A stretch of DNA of 35,422 bases. It comes from JBDKVA01 sp039679375 (lineage in GTDB: Bacteria; Bacillota; Clostridia; Acetivibrionales; DTU013). Shown one piece after another: positions 8,954 to 16,502 of this stretch. A program made the position numbers and the translations under genes. The notes below the pieces were generated by a model that saw nothing but the letters and a program-made list of their open reading frames with translations, was not told the origin of the DNA and ran no database searches. Positions within the stretch are counted from its first letter, which is position 1. The number at the start of each line of letters is the position of its first letter. Location: positions 1 to 35,422 of the forward strand of contig JBDKVA010000179.1 in NCBI GenBank assembly GCA_039679375.1. Direction: 5' to 3'.

Positions 8954-9814
8954 ATGAGCCAATTATTCGACAGTACATTTCTGCAAAAAATACAGCAGCT
9001 CGCGCTGAATGCACGTTTTACGCCGGACGGAAACTCGGCGGGCAACCGCAAATCCCGCAGCAAGGGCAGCTCAGTGGAATTTTCAGACTACAGGGAATAT
9101 ACGCCGGGAGACGATTTCCGGCGTGTGGACTGGAATGCATACGGAAGGTTTGAAAAGCTTTTTATAAAGCTGTTTATGGAGGAGAGAGAGGCGCCCGTAA
9201 CGATTTATCTTGATGCAAGCAAGTCTATGGACTGGGGTGAGCCGAACAAAAGTTTTTCTTCCAGGAGACTTGCCGCTGCGCTGGCATATATAAGTCTATC
9301 GAATTTTGACAGAGTTTCTGTGGCATGTGTGGACGAGGATATAAAGCGAATGTGCAAGGATGTGAGAGGAAAGAATTTCTTCCACAAAGTGACCAGCATT
9401 CTTGAGAATATTGAATATTCAGGAGACAGCTATATACAAAAGGCTATTGAAAACTATAATTTGAATTCCGGGCGCGGAATAGCAGTGATTATTTCCGATT
9501 TCTTTACGCAGGGGAGCTTTATTGATTTATTAAAGTATCTCATATATAAAAAACAGGCAGTGTATATCTGCCATATTTTAAGTCCTCAGGAGATTCGTCC
9601 GTCTGTCAGCGAATCAGTCAGGCTTGTTGACAGTGAAACAGGGAAAACGCTGGATATAACGGTGACGCCATCTCTTCTGAATGCATACAGTAACGCATTG
9701 AACAATTTCAGAAGTGGGTTGGAGCAAGCGTGCAATAAATGGGGAGCATATTATTTTCATTTTTCTTCGGATATGGCTGTTGAAGAAATGGTAAAGGAAG
9801 TGGCGGAGCATTGA
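8954..9814 (+). CDS. DUF58 domain-containing vWA-like protein
   Basis: This 286-residue cytoplasmic protein carries the DUF58 signature VEFSDYREYTPGDDFRRVDW at about residues 36-55. A vWA-type fold follows, with a MIDAS-like metal motif DASKSM near residue 86. There is no N-terminal membrane segment, unlike many DUF58 proteins, so it is likely to be a soluble adaptor. DUF58 proteins are regularly encoded beside moxR and are thought to link the ATPase to its target. The start is an ATG six bases after the moxR stop, with a modest AAGGT site in the moxR end. Its stop lies immediately before the next gene. Confidence 0.93.
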   Translation: MSQLFDSTFLQKIQQLALNARFTPDGNSAGNRKSRSKGSSVEFSDYREYTPGDDFRRVDWNAYGRFEKLFIKLFMEEREAPVTIYLDASKSMDWGEPNKSFSSRRLAAALAYISLSNFDRVSVACVDEDIKRMCKDVRGKNFFHKVTSILENIEYSGDSYIQKAIENYNLNSGRGIAVIISDFFTQGSFIDLLKYLIYKKQAVYICHILSPQEIRPSVSESVRLVDSETGKTLDITVTPSLLNAYSNALNNFRSGLEQACNKWGAYYFHFSSDMAVEEMVKEVAEH

Positions 9815-9816
9815 TA

Positions 9817-11661
9817 TTGCAATTCCCATGGGGACTGCTTGCGCTTCTGGCGGTACCTGTGATCATAATACTATATCTATTAAAGCAAAAGCATGAGGAG
9901 TTTATTACCTCAAGCCTGTATTTATGGCAGAATGCCCTGCAGGATATTGAGGCCAATACTCCATGGCAAAGGCTGAAGAAAAATATTCTGATGTTTCTTC
10001 AGATATTTGCTGTCATATTACTTGCTCTGATACTATCGGAACCAGTCATACAAAATATCGGCAGCAGGGGAGGAGCAGTAATGCTGGTTATGGACTGCTC
10101 TTTGAGCATGCAATCCACAGACATGAAACCAAGCCGGTTTGAGGCAGCCAGGGCGGATGCTGTAAAACTAGTGGAAGCCTGCCGGGATGGTACGGAATTT
10201 ACGGTCATAGCTTCCGGAAGCACGCCTTATATTGTAATACACAAGACTACAAACAGTAATAATGTGATTCGGGAGATAAACAATCTTAAAGCAACCGATA
10301 CGGCGGAAGACCCGGATGGAACAGCTGAGCTTGTGCAATCGCTGGTTCGTGATAATGCCGAAATACAGATATACTGGTTTGGTGACGGAACAGATCCGGT
10401 TTCAGGAAATAATGCGGTATATTACGGAGATAATGCAAGGTATTATTCATATAACAGGAATGGGGATAATTATGCCGTTACGCTGCTATCGCAGCGGAAA
10501 AACCAGAATAGCCGGGAGATCACGGCACTGAGCCGTATTGCCAATTTTTCCAAGCAGGATGCCGAGCTGGATGTAAGCCTTTATGCCGACGGCAACTTTT
10601 TTGACGCCCGCAGAGTCAAGGTTGGCGCCGGAAAGAGTGAAAGCATTTATTGGGCTGGGATACCCGATTCGGTATACAGGCTGGAATGCAGGATAGATAC
10701 GGAGGATATTCTGCTGAAAGATAATATTGCGGGTGTTATGGTGCAAACCGAAAAGAACGGGAAGGTGCTGCTTGCAACAGAAAAAAATGTTTTTTTGGAA
10801 AAGATTTTAAGCCTTATGCCGAATCTGGACGTTTACAGGACAGGTATGGACGATGCAGACGAATTAAAAGGTTATGATTTATATATTTTTGACGGCAAGC
10901 TTCCGGCTAAGCTGCCTGAAGACGGACATGCCATTCTGTTTAAACCTTCTGGGAACGAATACTTTTCTTTATCCGGAATGTCTGAATATACAGTAATACG
11001 GTCGGCCAGCCACAGGCTTTATAACAACCTGAAGCAGGATATATCCTTCGACGCCATGAAAACAGATTTATTCCGGCTGCCTGAATGGGGAAGTCCCCTC
11101 ATGGAGAATGATGAAGGTATTACAGCATTTGAAGGCTTTCTTGGCAGGAGGAGGATCATGGTTTTCGGCTTTGATCTCCATGAAACCAATCTGCCTGTTC
11201 AGCCTTTTTTTCCGGTAATTATGACCAGAGCGATACAGGAACTGCTGCCGGGCGGTTACAATGAAATAACAGCCGTGAATGCCGGTGATTCATTCGACTT
11301 GTCCGTAGACCCTGAAGCGAAAGAAGTCTATGCAGTTGGACCTGACGGGAACAGGACACGCATAGCACCGCCATTCCCGGTGACTTCGTTTAGCGGCACA
11401 ACACAAATCGGAGTTTATGAGCTTGAACAACAGCTTGAAAATGAGACAGTAAAACAGCAGTTTTTTGTAAATGCGCCTTCCGAGAAGGAACATGCATTAT
11501 CGGCTGCTGCATCGGAACTATCCGACGATCAAGACGTTGGAGAAGGATGGGAAGAACGCAGGGTATCCGGGGGATGGAGCCTGAAAATGCTCTTGTTATG
11601 GGTATTGCTTGCGATTTTAGCAATAGAATGGTGGGTTTACTCCAATGGCACTACAATTTGA
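9817..11661 (+). CDS. BatA-like vWA membrane protein
   Basis: This protein of about 614 residues has the BatA N-terminal domain (FPWGLLALLAVPVIIILYLL), with membrane segments at about 4-22 and 54-76. A vWA domain follows at about 86-220, with the MIDAS motif DCSLSMQ. A long extracytoplasmic region comes next, and a last membrane helix lies near 588-608 (LLLWVLLAILAIEWWVY). I place the start at the TTG at 9817, eight bases after GGAG at 9805-9808. A TTG at 9811, in the same frame, is an alternative overlapping the DUF58 stop. It overlaps the next gene by 17 bases. With the following protein it probably forms the membrane part of the MoxR-vWA machine; this is inferred from family and position. 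Confidence 0.9.
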   Translation: MQFPWGLLALLAVPVIIILYLLKQKHEEFITSSLYLWQNALQDIEANTPWQRLKKNILMFLQIFAVILLALILSEPVIQNIGSRGGAVMLVMDCSLSMQSTDMKPSRFEAARADAVKLVEACRDGTEFTVIASGSTPYIVIHKTTNSNNVIREINNLKATDTAEDPDGTAELVQSLVRDNAEIQIYWFGDGTDPVSGNNAVYYGDNARYYSYNRNGDNYAVTLLSQRKNQNSREITALSRIANFSKQDAELDVSLYADGNFFDARRVKVGAGKSESIYWAGIPDSVYRLECRIDTEDILLKDNIAGVMVQTEKNGKVLLATEKNVFLEKILSLMPNLDVYRTGMDDADELKGYDLYIFDGKLPAKLPEDGHAILFKPSGNEYFSLSGMSEYTVIRSASHRLYNNLKQDISFDAMKTDLFRLPEWGSPLMENDEGITAFEGFLGRRRIMVFGFDLHETNLPVQPFFPVIMTRAIQELLPGGYNEITAVNAGDSFDLSVDPEAKEVYAVGPDGNRTRIAPPFPVTSFSGTTQIGVYELEQQLENETVKQQFFVNAPSEKEHALSAAASELSDDQDVGEGWEERRVSGGWSLKMLLLWVLLAILAIEWWVYSNGTTI

Positions 11662-14515
11662 AAATCCATGGCTGCTGCTGTTGCTCATACCCGCAGCAGC
11701 ATTAATGTACTATACGGCAAAGAATATGATACGTCTTGTCCGCTGGAGGCGGGTTGCGGTTATTCTGCTCCGCAGCCTTGTTTTCCTTATGGTTGTACTG
11801 CTCCTCTCAGGCTTTACGCTGCGGCAAGTTTCCGGAATAATTACCACATTATTTCTGGTGGATTCCTCGGACAGCATCAGAGATAAGGAACAGGCAGCAT
11901 CCTTTGTGAGGGAAGCATTGAAAAATATGGGCAGGAATGATGAGGCAGGCATAATCAATTTCGGGGGAGATTCTGCGATTGAACTGCTGCCGGGTAAACA
12001 TCCTGTTTTTGGAGAAATGCAGACCCGTATCGTTCCATCATTTACCAATGTGGAAAAAGCTCTGATAGCCGCCCAGTCAATCATGCCCTGGGATCATATG
12101 AAAAGAGTAGTACTTCTGACTGACGGGCATGAAAACACCGGTGATGCATTGCTTCAAATCAAACAAATGGAGTCGAAAGGCTATGCTGTGGATGTATATC
12201 CGATAAGCTCAGACCTGCAGCAGGAGGTTCAGCTGCAGGAACTAAAGGTGCCGGAATCGGTTCATCTGAATGAACAATTCGAATTATCCGTCAACATAAA
12301 GAGCAACGTAAATACACGGGCTGTCCTGCAGCTATACAGCGACCGCATGCTGGCCGGACGGAAAGAGGTTGTGCTGAACAAAGGCGACAATCAATTTGCC
12401 TTTACGGATAAGGCCGCAAATGGAGGTATGGTAACTTACAGGGTTGAGGTGCTGGCGGATTCGGATACCGTTTCACAGAATAATATACTTTCGTCGTATA
12501 CATATGTCACAGATTTGCCTGATATAATGCTGATTCAGGAAAACGGCGGAGCCGGCAATGCTCTTGAAGAAATACTTAAAGAGGATATGCGTGTTACCGT
12601 GGTCAACCCGATGCAGGTTCCGGCAGAATTGCCGGAACTGTTGAAATATGACGCATTTATACTGGCAAACGTTTCTGCCGACAGTCTAAGTGAAAAATTC
12701 CTGAATAATCTGAAAACGGCTGTAAGCCATCAGGGAAAAGGCCTGCTTGTAACGGGAGGCGATAACAGTTACGGCCCCGGAGGTTATTACAAAACCACTC
12801 TTGAGGAAATTTTACCTGTCAATATGGATATTAAGCCAAAAGAAGAAGAGCCCAACCTTGCACTGATGCTCGTCATAGATAAATCCGGGAGCATGTCCGG
12901 CGGTGATTTTGGCATCTCCAAAATGGAACTGGCACGGGAGGCGGCGATCCGGTCGACAGAGGTTTTGACACAGGATGATATAATAGGGGTAATTACTTTT
13001 GACGATGCTTTTAAATGGGTGGTTGAGCCCCAGAATCTTAATGATCTAAAGGCTATTCAGGATGCGATAGGATCGATCCGTTCAGGTGGGGGAACACAGA
13101 TTCTACCGCCGCTGGAGGTAGTTTATGATTCCATACGGGAGCTGGATGCAGGGCTGAAACACATCATTCTTTTAACAGACGGGCAAGCTGAAAAAAGCGG
13201 ATATGAACCTTTGATCGAAGGACTAAGGGAAAACGGGATCACACTGTCAACAGTTGCAGTGGGCAGGAGCGCCGATTCTCTTCTTATGAAGGCACTTGCT
13301 TATGGAGGCGGGGGCAGATACTACGAAACCGATGAATTTACCGATATTCCTAAAATATTCGCAAAGGAAGTTTTCCTGGCAGGAAAAAAATATCTGACAA
13401 ACAGGACATTTACTCCTAAGCAGGCAGGTTCATCCGATATTCTCAAAGGTATTGAGGCAGTACCGCAGCTGGACGGATATGTAACGACTACAGCAAAGAA
13501 AACGGCAAACGTCATATTTGAAAGCGATGAAAAGGATCCTGTCCTGGCAAGCTGGCAGTACGGGCTTGGGAGGGCTGTTGCGTGGACGCCGGATGTCCAG
13601 GGGATCTGGACTTATGACTGGATGAACTGGAAGGATTCGTCGAGGTTCTGGAAGAATATGGTATCATGGCTTGTTCAGCAAAATCTGAGCAAAGGGTATA
13701 CTGTAAAATCGGATGTTGAAGGTCAGAATGGCGTTATAACTCTCCGGGCGGAGGATGATGCCTTTATGACGGCAGGCGATATCAAAGGAACTCTTATAGA
13801 TCCGGACGGCATGAAACAGGATATAACGTTGCTGCCGGGAGCGCCCGGAGAGTACAGCGGCTCTTTTGCAAACCTTAAGAGCGGAGTATATGTTGCCGAT
13901 ATAACCCTTACCGGCAGTGATGGAAGAAGTGAGCGCATAAGCACCGGATTAATCATGCCTTATTCACCGGAATATGATCTGCTGTCCGGCGGTAAGGATA
14001 CTCTTCTGCAAAAGATTATATATGAGGGCGGCGGGCGGATGCTTGCGGATCCGTCAGAGGTTTTTAAAAGCGAGCCACCTCCTGTTACAGGGACAAAAGA
14101 TCCCTCCCTTGCTATTTTGATTGCGGTATCTGTTTTATTCTTGCTGGATGTAGCAATAAGACGTCTTAACCTTCATCCGGATTCGTGGAATAGGAAGCTT
14201 GAGCCCGTATTGGCGTCAGGGAAGGTTGCTGCCAAAAAGCTTGTATATACCGCCTTACGCTTGATTCCTGCTACCAGGGGAGAGAAAACGGGAGTGGAAT
14301 GGAAAGTAACGAAGGCAGGAGAAGAGGGAAACGGAAAGGAAAACAGAAAAGCAGATAATTTTAACAAGATTGATGAAGCGGTCAATGTAAAGATAAAAAT
14401 TGAGTCGGAATCTGAGTCCAAATCAGATCAAAGTATTGAATCGCAGAAGGGAAAAATTAATATGGATTCACATATTTCACAACTGCTTGATAAAAAGCGC
14501 AAGTGGAAAAGATAG
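11645..14515 (+). CDS. Large membrane protein with two vWA domains and a GATase-like domain
   Basis: This 956-residue protein has two N-terminal membrane helices (about 6-25 and 34-58). A first vWA domain begins near residue 67 (LFLVDSSDSI). A glutamine-amidotransferase-like segment covers about 290-400 (YDAFILANVS, GKGLLVTGGDNSYGPGG). A second vWA domain from about 403 has a complete MIDAS (VIDKSGSMSGG, then the Thr and Asp positions in QILPPLE and ILLTDGQ). An extracytoplasmic beta region follows. A final helix lies near 818-838, then a charged cytoplasmic tail of about 115 residues rich in Lys, Glu and Ser. It ends the cluster. The GATase-like and vWA combination is known among clostridial and actinobacterial membrane proteins, but its role is not established. 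No terminator is evident after the stop. Confidence 0.88.
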   Translation: MALQFENPWLLLLLIPAAALMYYTAKNMIRLVRWRRVAVILLRSLVFLMVVLLLSGFTLRQVSGIITTLFLVDSSDSIRDKEQAASFVREALKNMGRNDEAGIINFGGDSAIELLPGKHPVFGEMQTRIVPSFTNVEKALIAAQSIMPWDHMKRVVLLTDGHENTGDALLQIKQMESKGYAVDVYPISSDLQQEVQLQELKVPESVHLNEQFELSVNIKSNVNTRAVLQLYSDRMLAGRKEVVLNKGDNQFAFTDKAANGGMVTYRVEVLADSDTVSQNNILSSYTYVTDLPDIMLIQENGGAGNALEEILKEDMRVTVVNPMQVPAELPELLKYDAFILANVSADSLSEKFLNNLKTAVSHQGKGLLVTGGDNSYGPGGYYKTTLEEILPVNMDIKPKEEEPNLALMLVIDKSGSMSGGDFGISKMELAREAAIRSTEVLTQDDIIGVITFDDAFKWVVEPQNLNDLKAIQDAIGSIRSGGGTQILPPLEVVYDSIRELDAGLKHIILLTDGQAEKSGYEPLIEGLRENGITLSTVAVGRSADSLLMKALAYGGGGRYYETDEFTDIPKIFAKEVFLAGKKYLTNRTFTPKQAGSSDILKGIEAVPQLDGYVTTTAKKTANVIFESDEKDPVLASWQYGLGRAVAWTPDVQGIWTYDWMNWKDSSRFWKNMVSWLVQQNLSKGYTVKSDVEGQNGVITLRAEDDAFMTAGDIKGTLIDPDGMKQDITLLPGAPGEYSGSFANLKSGVYVADITLTGSDGRSERISTGLIMPYSPEYDLLSGGKDTLLQKIIYEGGGRMLADPSEVFKSEPPPVTGTKDPSLAILIAVSVLFLLDVAIRRLNLHPDSWNRKLEPVLASGKVAAKKLVYTALRLIPATRGEKTGVEWKVTKAGEEGNGKENRKADNFNKIDEAVNVKIKIESESESKSDQSIESQKGKINMDSHISQLLDKKRKWKR

Positions 14516-14524
14516 TTATTCCTA

Positions 14525-14553
14525 TTGACATATAAAACATAGCGGGAGAGAAT
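14525..14553 (+). promoter_or_regulatory. Putative sigma-A promoter for the flavodoxin gene
   Basis: A perfect -35 TTGACA at 14525-14530 is followed after 17 bases by GAGAAT at 14548-14553, which matches four of six positions of the -10 consensus. It lies between the vWA cluster and the flavodoxin start, and would separate transcription of the two units. The weak -10 keeps confidence modest. Confidence 0.4.
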
Positions 14554-14600
14554 GTACATAAGGAGCTGTATAACACGGTCAAAAGCGGGAGGAGAATATC

Positions 14601-15092
14601 ATGGAAATAGGTATTATTGTTCATTCACAAACCGGACATACGCTTTCTGTTGCTCAAAAGCTAAAGGAAAGATTTGTCGCAGCCGGTCATACGGTGTCTC
14701 TTGAACAAGTAAAAGCAATTGACGACAGTCAGACGGAGGTACGGAAAATACAGCTTTCAGAAAAACCTGATGTGAGTTCATATGATATACTGATTTTAGG
14801 CGCACCGGTACGGGGATTTTCTCTATCACCAGTTATGGCTGCTTACCTGTCAAACGGTATATCCTTATCGGGAAAAAAATTGGGATGTTTTGTTACGCAA
14901 TCCTTTCCATATCCGTGGATGGGTGGGAAGCAAGCAATTGAGCAAATGAAAAAATTATGTGAATCCAAAGGTGCTACAGTCTGTGAATCAGGGATTGTAA
15001 ACTGGTCGAGCAAAAAGCGTGAAAAAAAGATTGACGAAACGGTTGAAAACCTCACCAAAGCAGTTGGAAAGCCGAACAAGATAGCGGAGTGA
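14601..15092 (+). CDS. Flavodoxin family protein
   Basis: This 163-residue cytoplasmic protein has the flavodoxin fold. The N-terminal FMN-phosphate loop is HSQTGHTLSVA at about residues 8-18, equivalent to the T/S-x-T-G-x-T loop. The second flavin-contact region is ILGAPVRGFSLSP near 66-78, and a third lies near QSFPYPWMGG. The length matches short-chain flavodoxins or NAD(P)H-oxidoreductase-like flavodoxin domains. The ATG follows a good GGGAGGAG site. It would carry electrons or reduce a substrate using FMN; the partner is unknown. Just downstream lies the decayed remnant of an FMN-binding domain gene, which suggests that a small flavin-redox operon once existed here. Confidence 0.88.
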   Translation: MEIGIIVHSQTGHTLSVAQKLKERFVAAGHTVSLEQVKAIDDSQTEVRKIQLSEKPDVSSYDILILGAPVRGFSLSPVMAAYLSNGISLSGKKLGCFVTQSFPYPWMGGKQAIEQMKKLCESKGATVCESGIVNWSSKKREKKIDETVENLTKAVGKPNKIAE

Positions 15093-15097
15093 GGAAC

Positions 15098-15276
15098 ATG
15101 AAAAAGAAATGTAAAGGAATGATAATTGCCTTAACAATTATTTACAGGGTATGGTTGCAGAAGTAGTAACAGACAAGGTAATAGAAGCTCAAACTTGAGA
15201 GGTTGACATAGTTTCCAGCGCTGCATATAGTAGTAGGGTAATATTAAATGTGATAGCGGATGCATTAAACAAGTAG
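15098..15276 (+). pseudogene. Decayed FMN-binding domain protein gene
   Basis: After GAGG there is an ATG at 15098 opening a lipoprotein/signal-like start (MKKKCKGMIIALTII). That frame ends at a stop at 15164-15166. In another frame, from 15151, the sequence reads MVAEVVTDKVIEAQT, then an in-frame TGA at 15196-15198, then EVDIVSSAAYSSRVILNVI, ADALNK and a stop at 15274-15276. This matches the end of an FMN_bind domain, whose usual form is AQS-x-x-VDTVSGATxSS...I-x-A-V-x-x-A-L. Most of the middle of the gene is missing, there is a frame change and an internal stop, and the SGAT flavin-attachment motif reads SSAA. I call it a deletion remnant of a formerly exported FMN-binding protein. Confidence 0.72.
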
Positions 15277-15310
15277 GAGAAAGCATCCAGCATAAAACGA
15301 AAGGGAAAAT

Positions 15311-15565
15311 ATGAAGTGCAGAGCCGGTTGCGGAGCATGCTGCATTGCCCCGTCCATATCCTCATCCATACCTGGGATGCCTCATGGCAAGCCTTCCGGT
15401 ATAAGATGCATTCAATTGTCGCATGACAATAGGTGCCTGTTATTCGGTAAACCAGAAAGGCCAAAGGTTTGTTGCGGACTTCAGCCGTCTGAAGAGCTGT
15501 GCGGGAAGACAGCAGAGGAAGCGCTGGAATATTTGCAGTACCTGGAGGAGGTAACTTCTCCATAG
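15311..15565 (+). CDS. YkgJ-family cysteine cluster protein
   Basis: This 84-residue protein has the N-terminal cluster C-R-A-G-C-G-A-C-C at residues 3-11, followed by further cysteines at IRCIQLSHDNRCLLF and VCCGLQPSEELCG. This is the pattern of the YkgJ/CxxCxxCC family, thought to chelate zinc or an iron-sulfur cluster. It is at the short end of the family. The ATG at 15311 follows AAAGGG. The family has no firm biochemical role; members often sit near redox genes, which fits the flavodoxin upstream. Confidence 0.85.
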   Translation: MKCRAGCGACCIAPSISSSIPGMPHGKPSGIRCIQLSHDNRCLLFGKPERPKVCCGLQPSEELCGKTAEEALEYLQYLEEVTSP

Positions 15566-15677
15566 AATACCGGTTTATGGGACTAATTTTTACCGGTTGC
15601 GATGACAGGTATGTCAAAATATGAATAAGTATGTTATTATATTTTAGAAATAAATTCACATAATCGGGGGTATCAGA

Positions 15678-15938
15678 TTGGAAACGTATACTTACAAGAC
15701 AAAAGGCACATGCTCAAAGGAAATTGATATATCCATTGAGGACGGAATACTCACACATGTATCATTCATGTCAGGATGCAATGGAAATTTACAGGGAATT
15801 TGCAGGTTAGTGGAAGGTATGCCGGTAGACACAGTCATCGAAAAGCTCAGCGGCATAAACTGCGGATCTAAAGGCACGTCCTGCCCCGACCAGCTTACAA
15901 AAGCTCTGATGGAAATGAAACAGAAAATGGCGGTATAA
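15678..15938 (+). CDS. TSCPD domain-containing protein (TIGR03905 type)
   Basis: This 86-residue protein resembles the short stand-alone TSCPD proteins of anaerobes: an N-terminal strand YTYKTKGTCSKEIDISI, the central GCNGNLQGICRLVEGM with two cysteines, and the terminal G-T-S-C-P-D-Q-L motif that names the domain. The TSCPD domain also occurs at the C-terminus of B12-dependent ribonucleotide reductases, where it probably binds metal. The TTG start at 15678 follows CGGGGGT. The role of free-standing copies is unknown. A possible promoter lies upstream (TTGCGA, 17 bases, TATGAA near 15597-15625), but it is weak. Confidence 0.85.
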   Translation: METYTYKTKGTCSKEIDISIEDGILTHVSFMSGCNGNLQGICRLVEGMPVDTVIEKLSGINCGSKGTSCPDQLTKALMEMKQKMAV

Positions 15939-15954
15939 GGATCATTACCTTCAT

Positions 15955-15984
15955 TCATCGCTGACCACTGCTGGCCAGCGATGA
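15955..15984. terminator. Hairpin shared by two convergent genes
   Basis: TCATCGCTG at 15955-15963 pairs perfectly with CAGCGATGA at 15976-15984 around a 12-base loop. It lies between the TSCPD gene and the converging CBM gene and could end transcription from either side. Neither side has a T-run, so it is not a textbook intrinsic terminator; it could instead protect 3' ends. Confidence 0.5.
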
Positions 15985-16021
15985 TGACGGCGTATTCTAA
16001 AGGAGGATAGCTGATTGTCGA

Positions 16022-16345
16022 TTATCCGGTAATATCAAAGCTATAACCTTTGCCTGAGTTATCGTCAATATTATTTTGAGGATCCCAAAAGCTCAATTTT
16101 ATAAAATCCTCTTTTATGGCGGGAACGGTAGCCTCAAAGCATGTGCCGCCTTTCACCATGGGCACATCCTGTACATTATCCCATCTTACGCCATAACCAA
16201 GATGAACAGTCATCCCGGAAGCGCCATTCTTTGATAAAATCCCATCATACAATATCGTTATCCTATCTCCTACAGCAGGAGCGGCAGGGCTTATTGCCAC
16301 GCCCTTATGGAGATACTCCAGATTTTGCTTCGTATTCTTTTGCAT
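16022..16345 (-). CDS. Stand-alone carbohydrate-binding module, CBM25/53-like
   Basis: This 107-residue protein consists of a single beta-sandwich module. The pattern GDRITILYDGILSKNGAS, then HLGYGVRWDNVQDVPM, and later FIKLSFWDPQNNIDDN followed by GKGYSFDI, is that of starch-binding modules of CBM families 25 and 53, with the tryptophans and the N-N-x-D motif expected for glucan binding. There is no signal peptide and no catalytic domain, so it should be cytoplasmic. The ATG at 16345 follows GAGAGGT. It is divergent from the sugar-nucleotide transferase, which suggests a link to intracellular glucan or glycogen handling; that is inference. Confidence 0.8.
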   Translation of the reverse strand: MQKNTKQNLEYLHKGVAISPAAPAVGDRITILYDGILSKNGASGMTVHLGYGVRWDNVQDVPMVKGGTCFEATVPAIKEDFIKLSFWDPQNNIDDNSGKGYSFDITG

Positions 16346-16502
16346 TATTCTACCTCTCTGAAATAATTACTCATCTGTATTAAATGATTTCTGCAACTTA
16401 TGTAGCATATACATTTCCTTGCGATAAAATTCATTTTTAACATCTGAATTAATTTTGTAATATCGGCAGAAATTAAACAGAAAGAGTGAAGGGATGAAAC
16501 AA

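Noticed and set aside
15569..15597. Repeated ACCGGT sites after the YkgJ-like gene as a terminator
   Set aside because: Each ACCGGT is a six-base palindrome, so the pairing is trivial, and no T-run follows the second copy.
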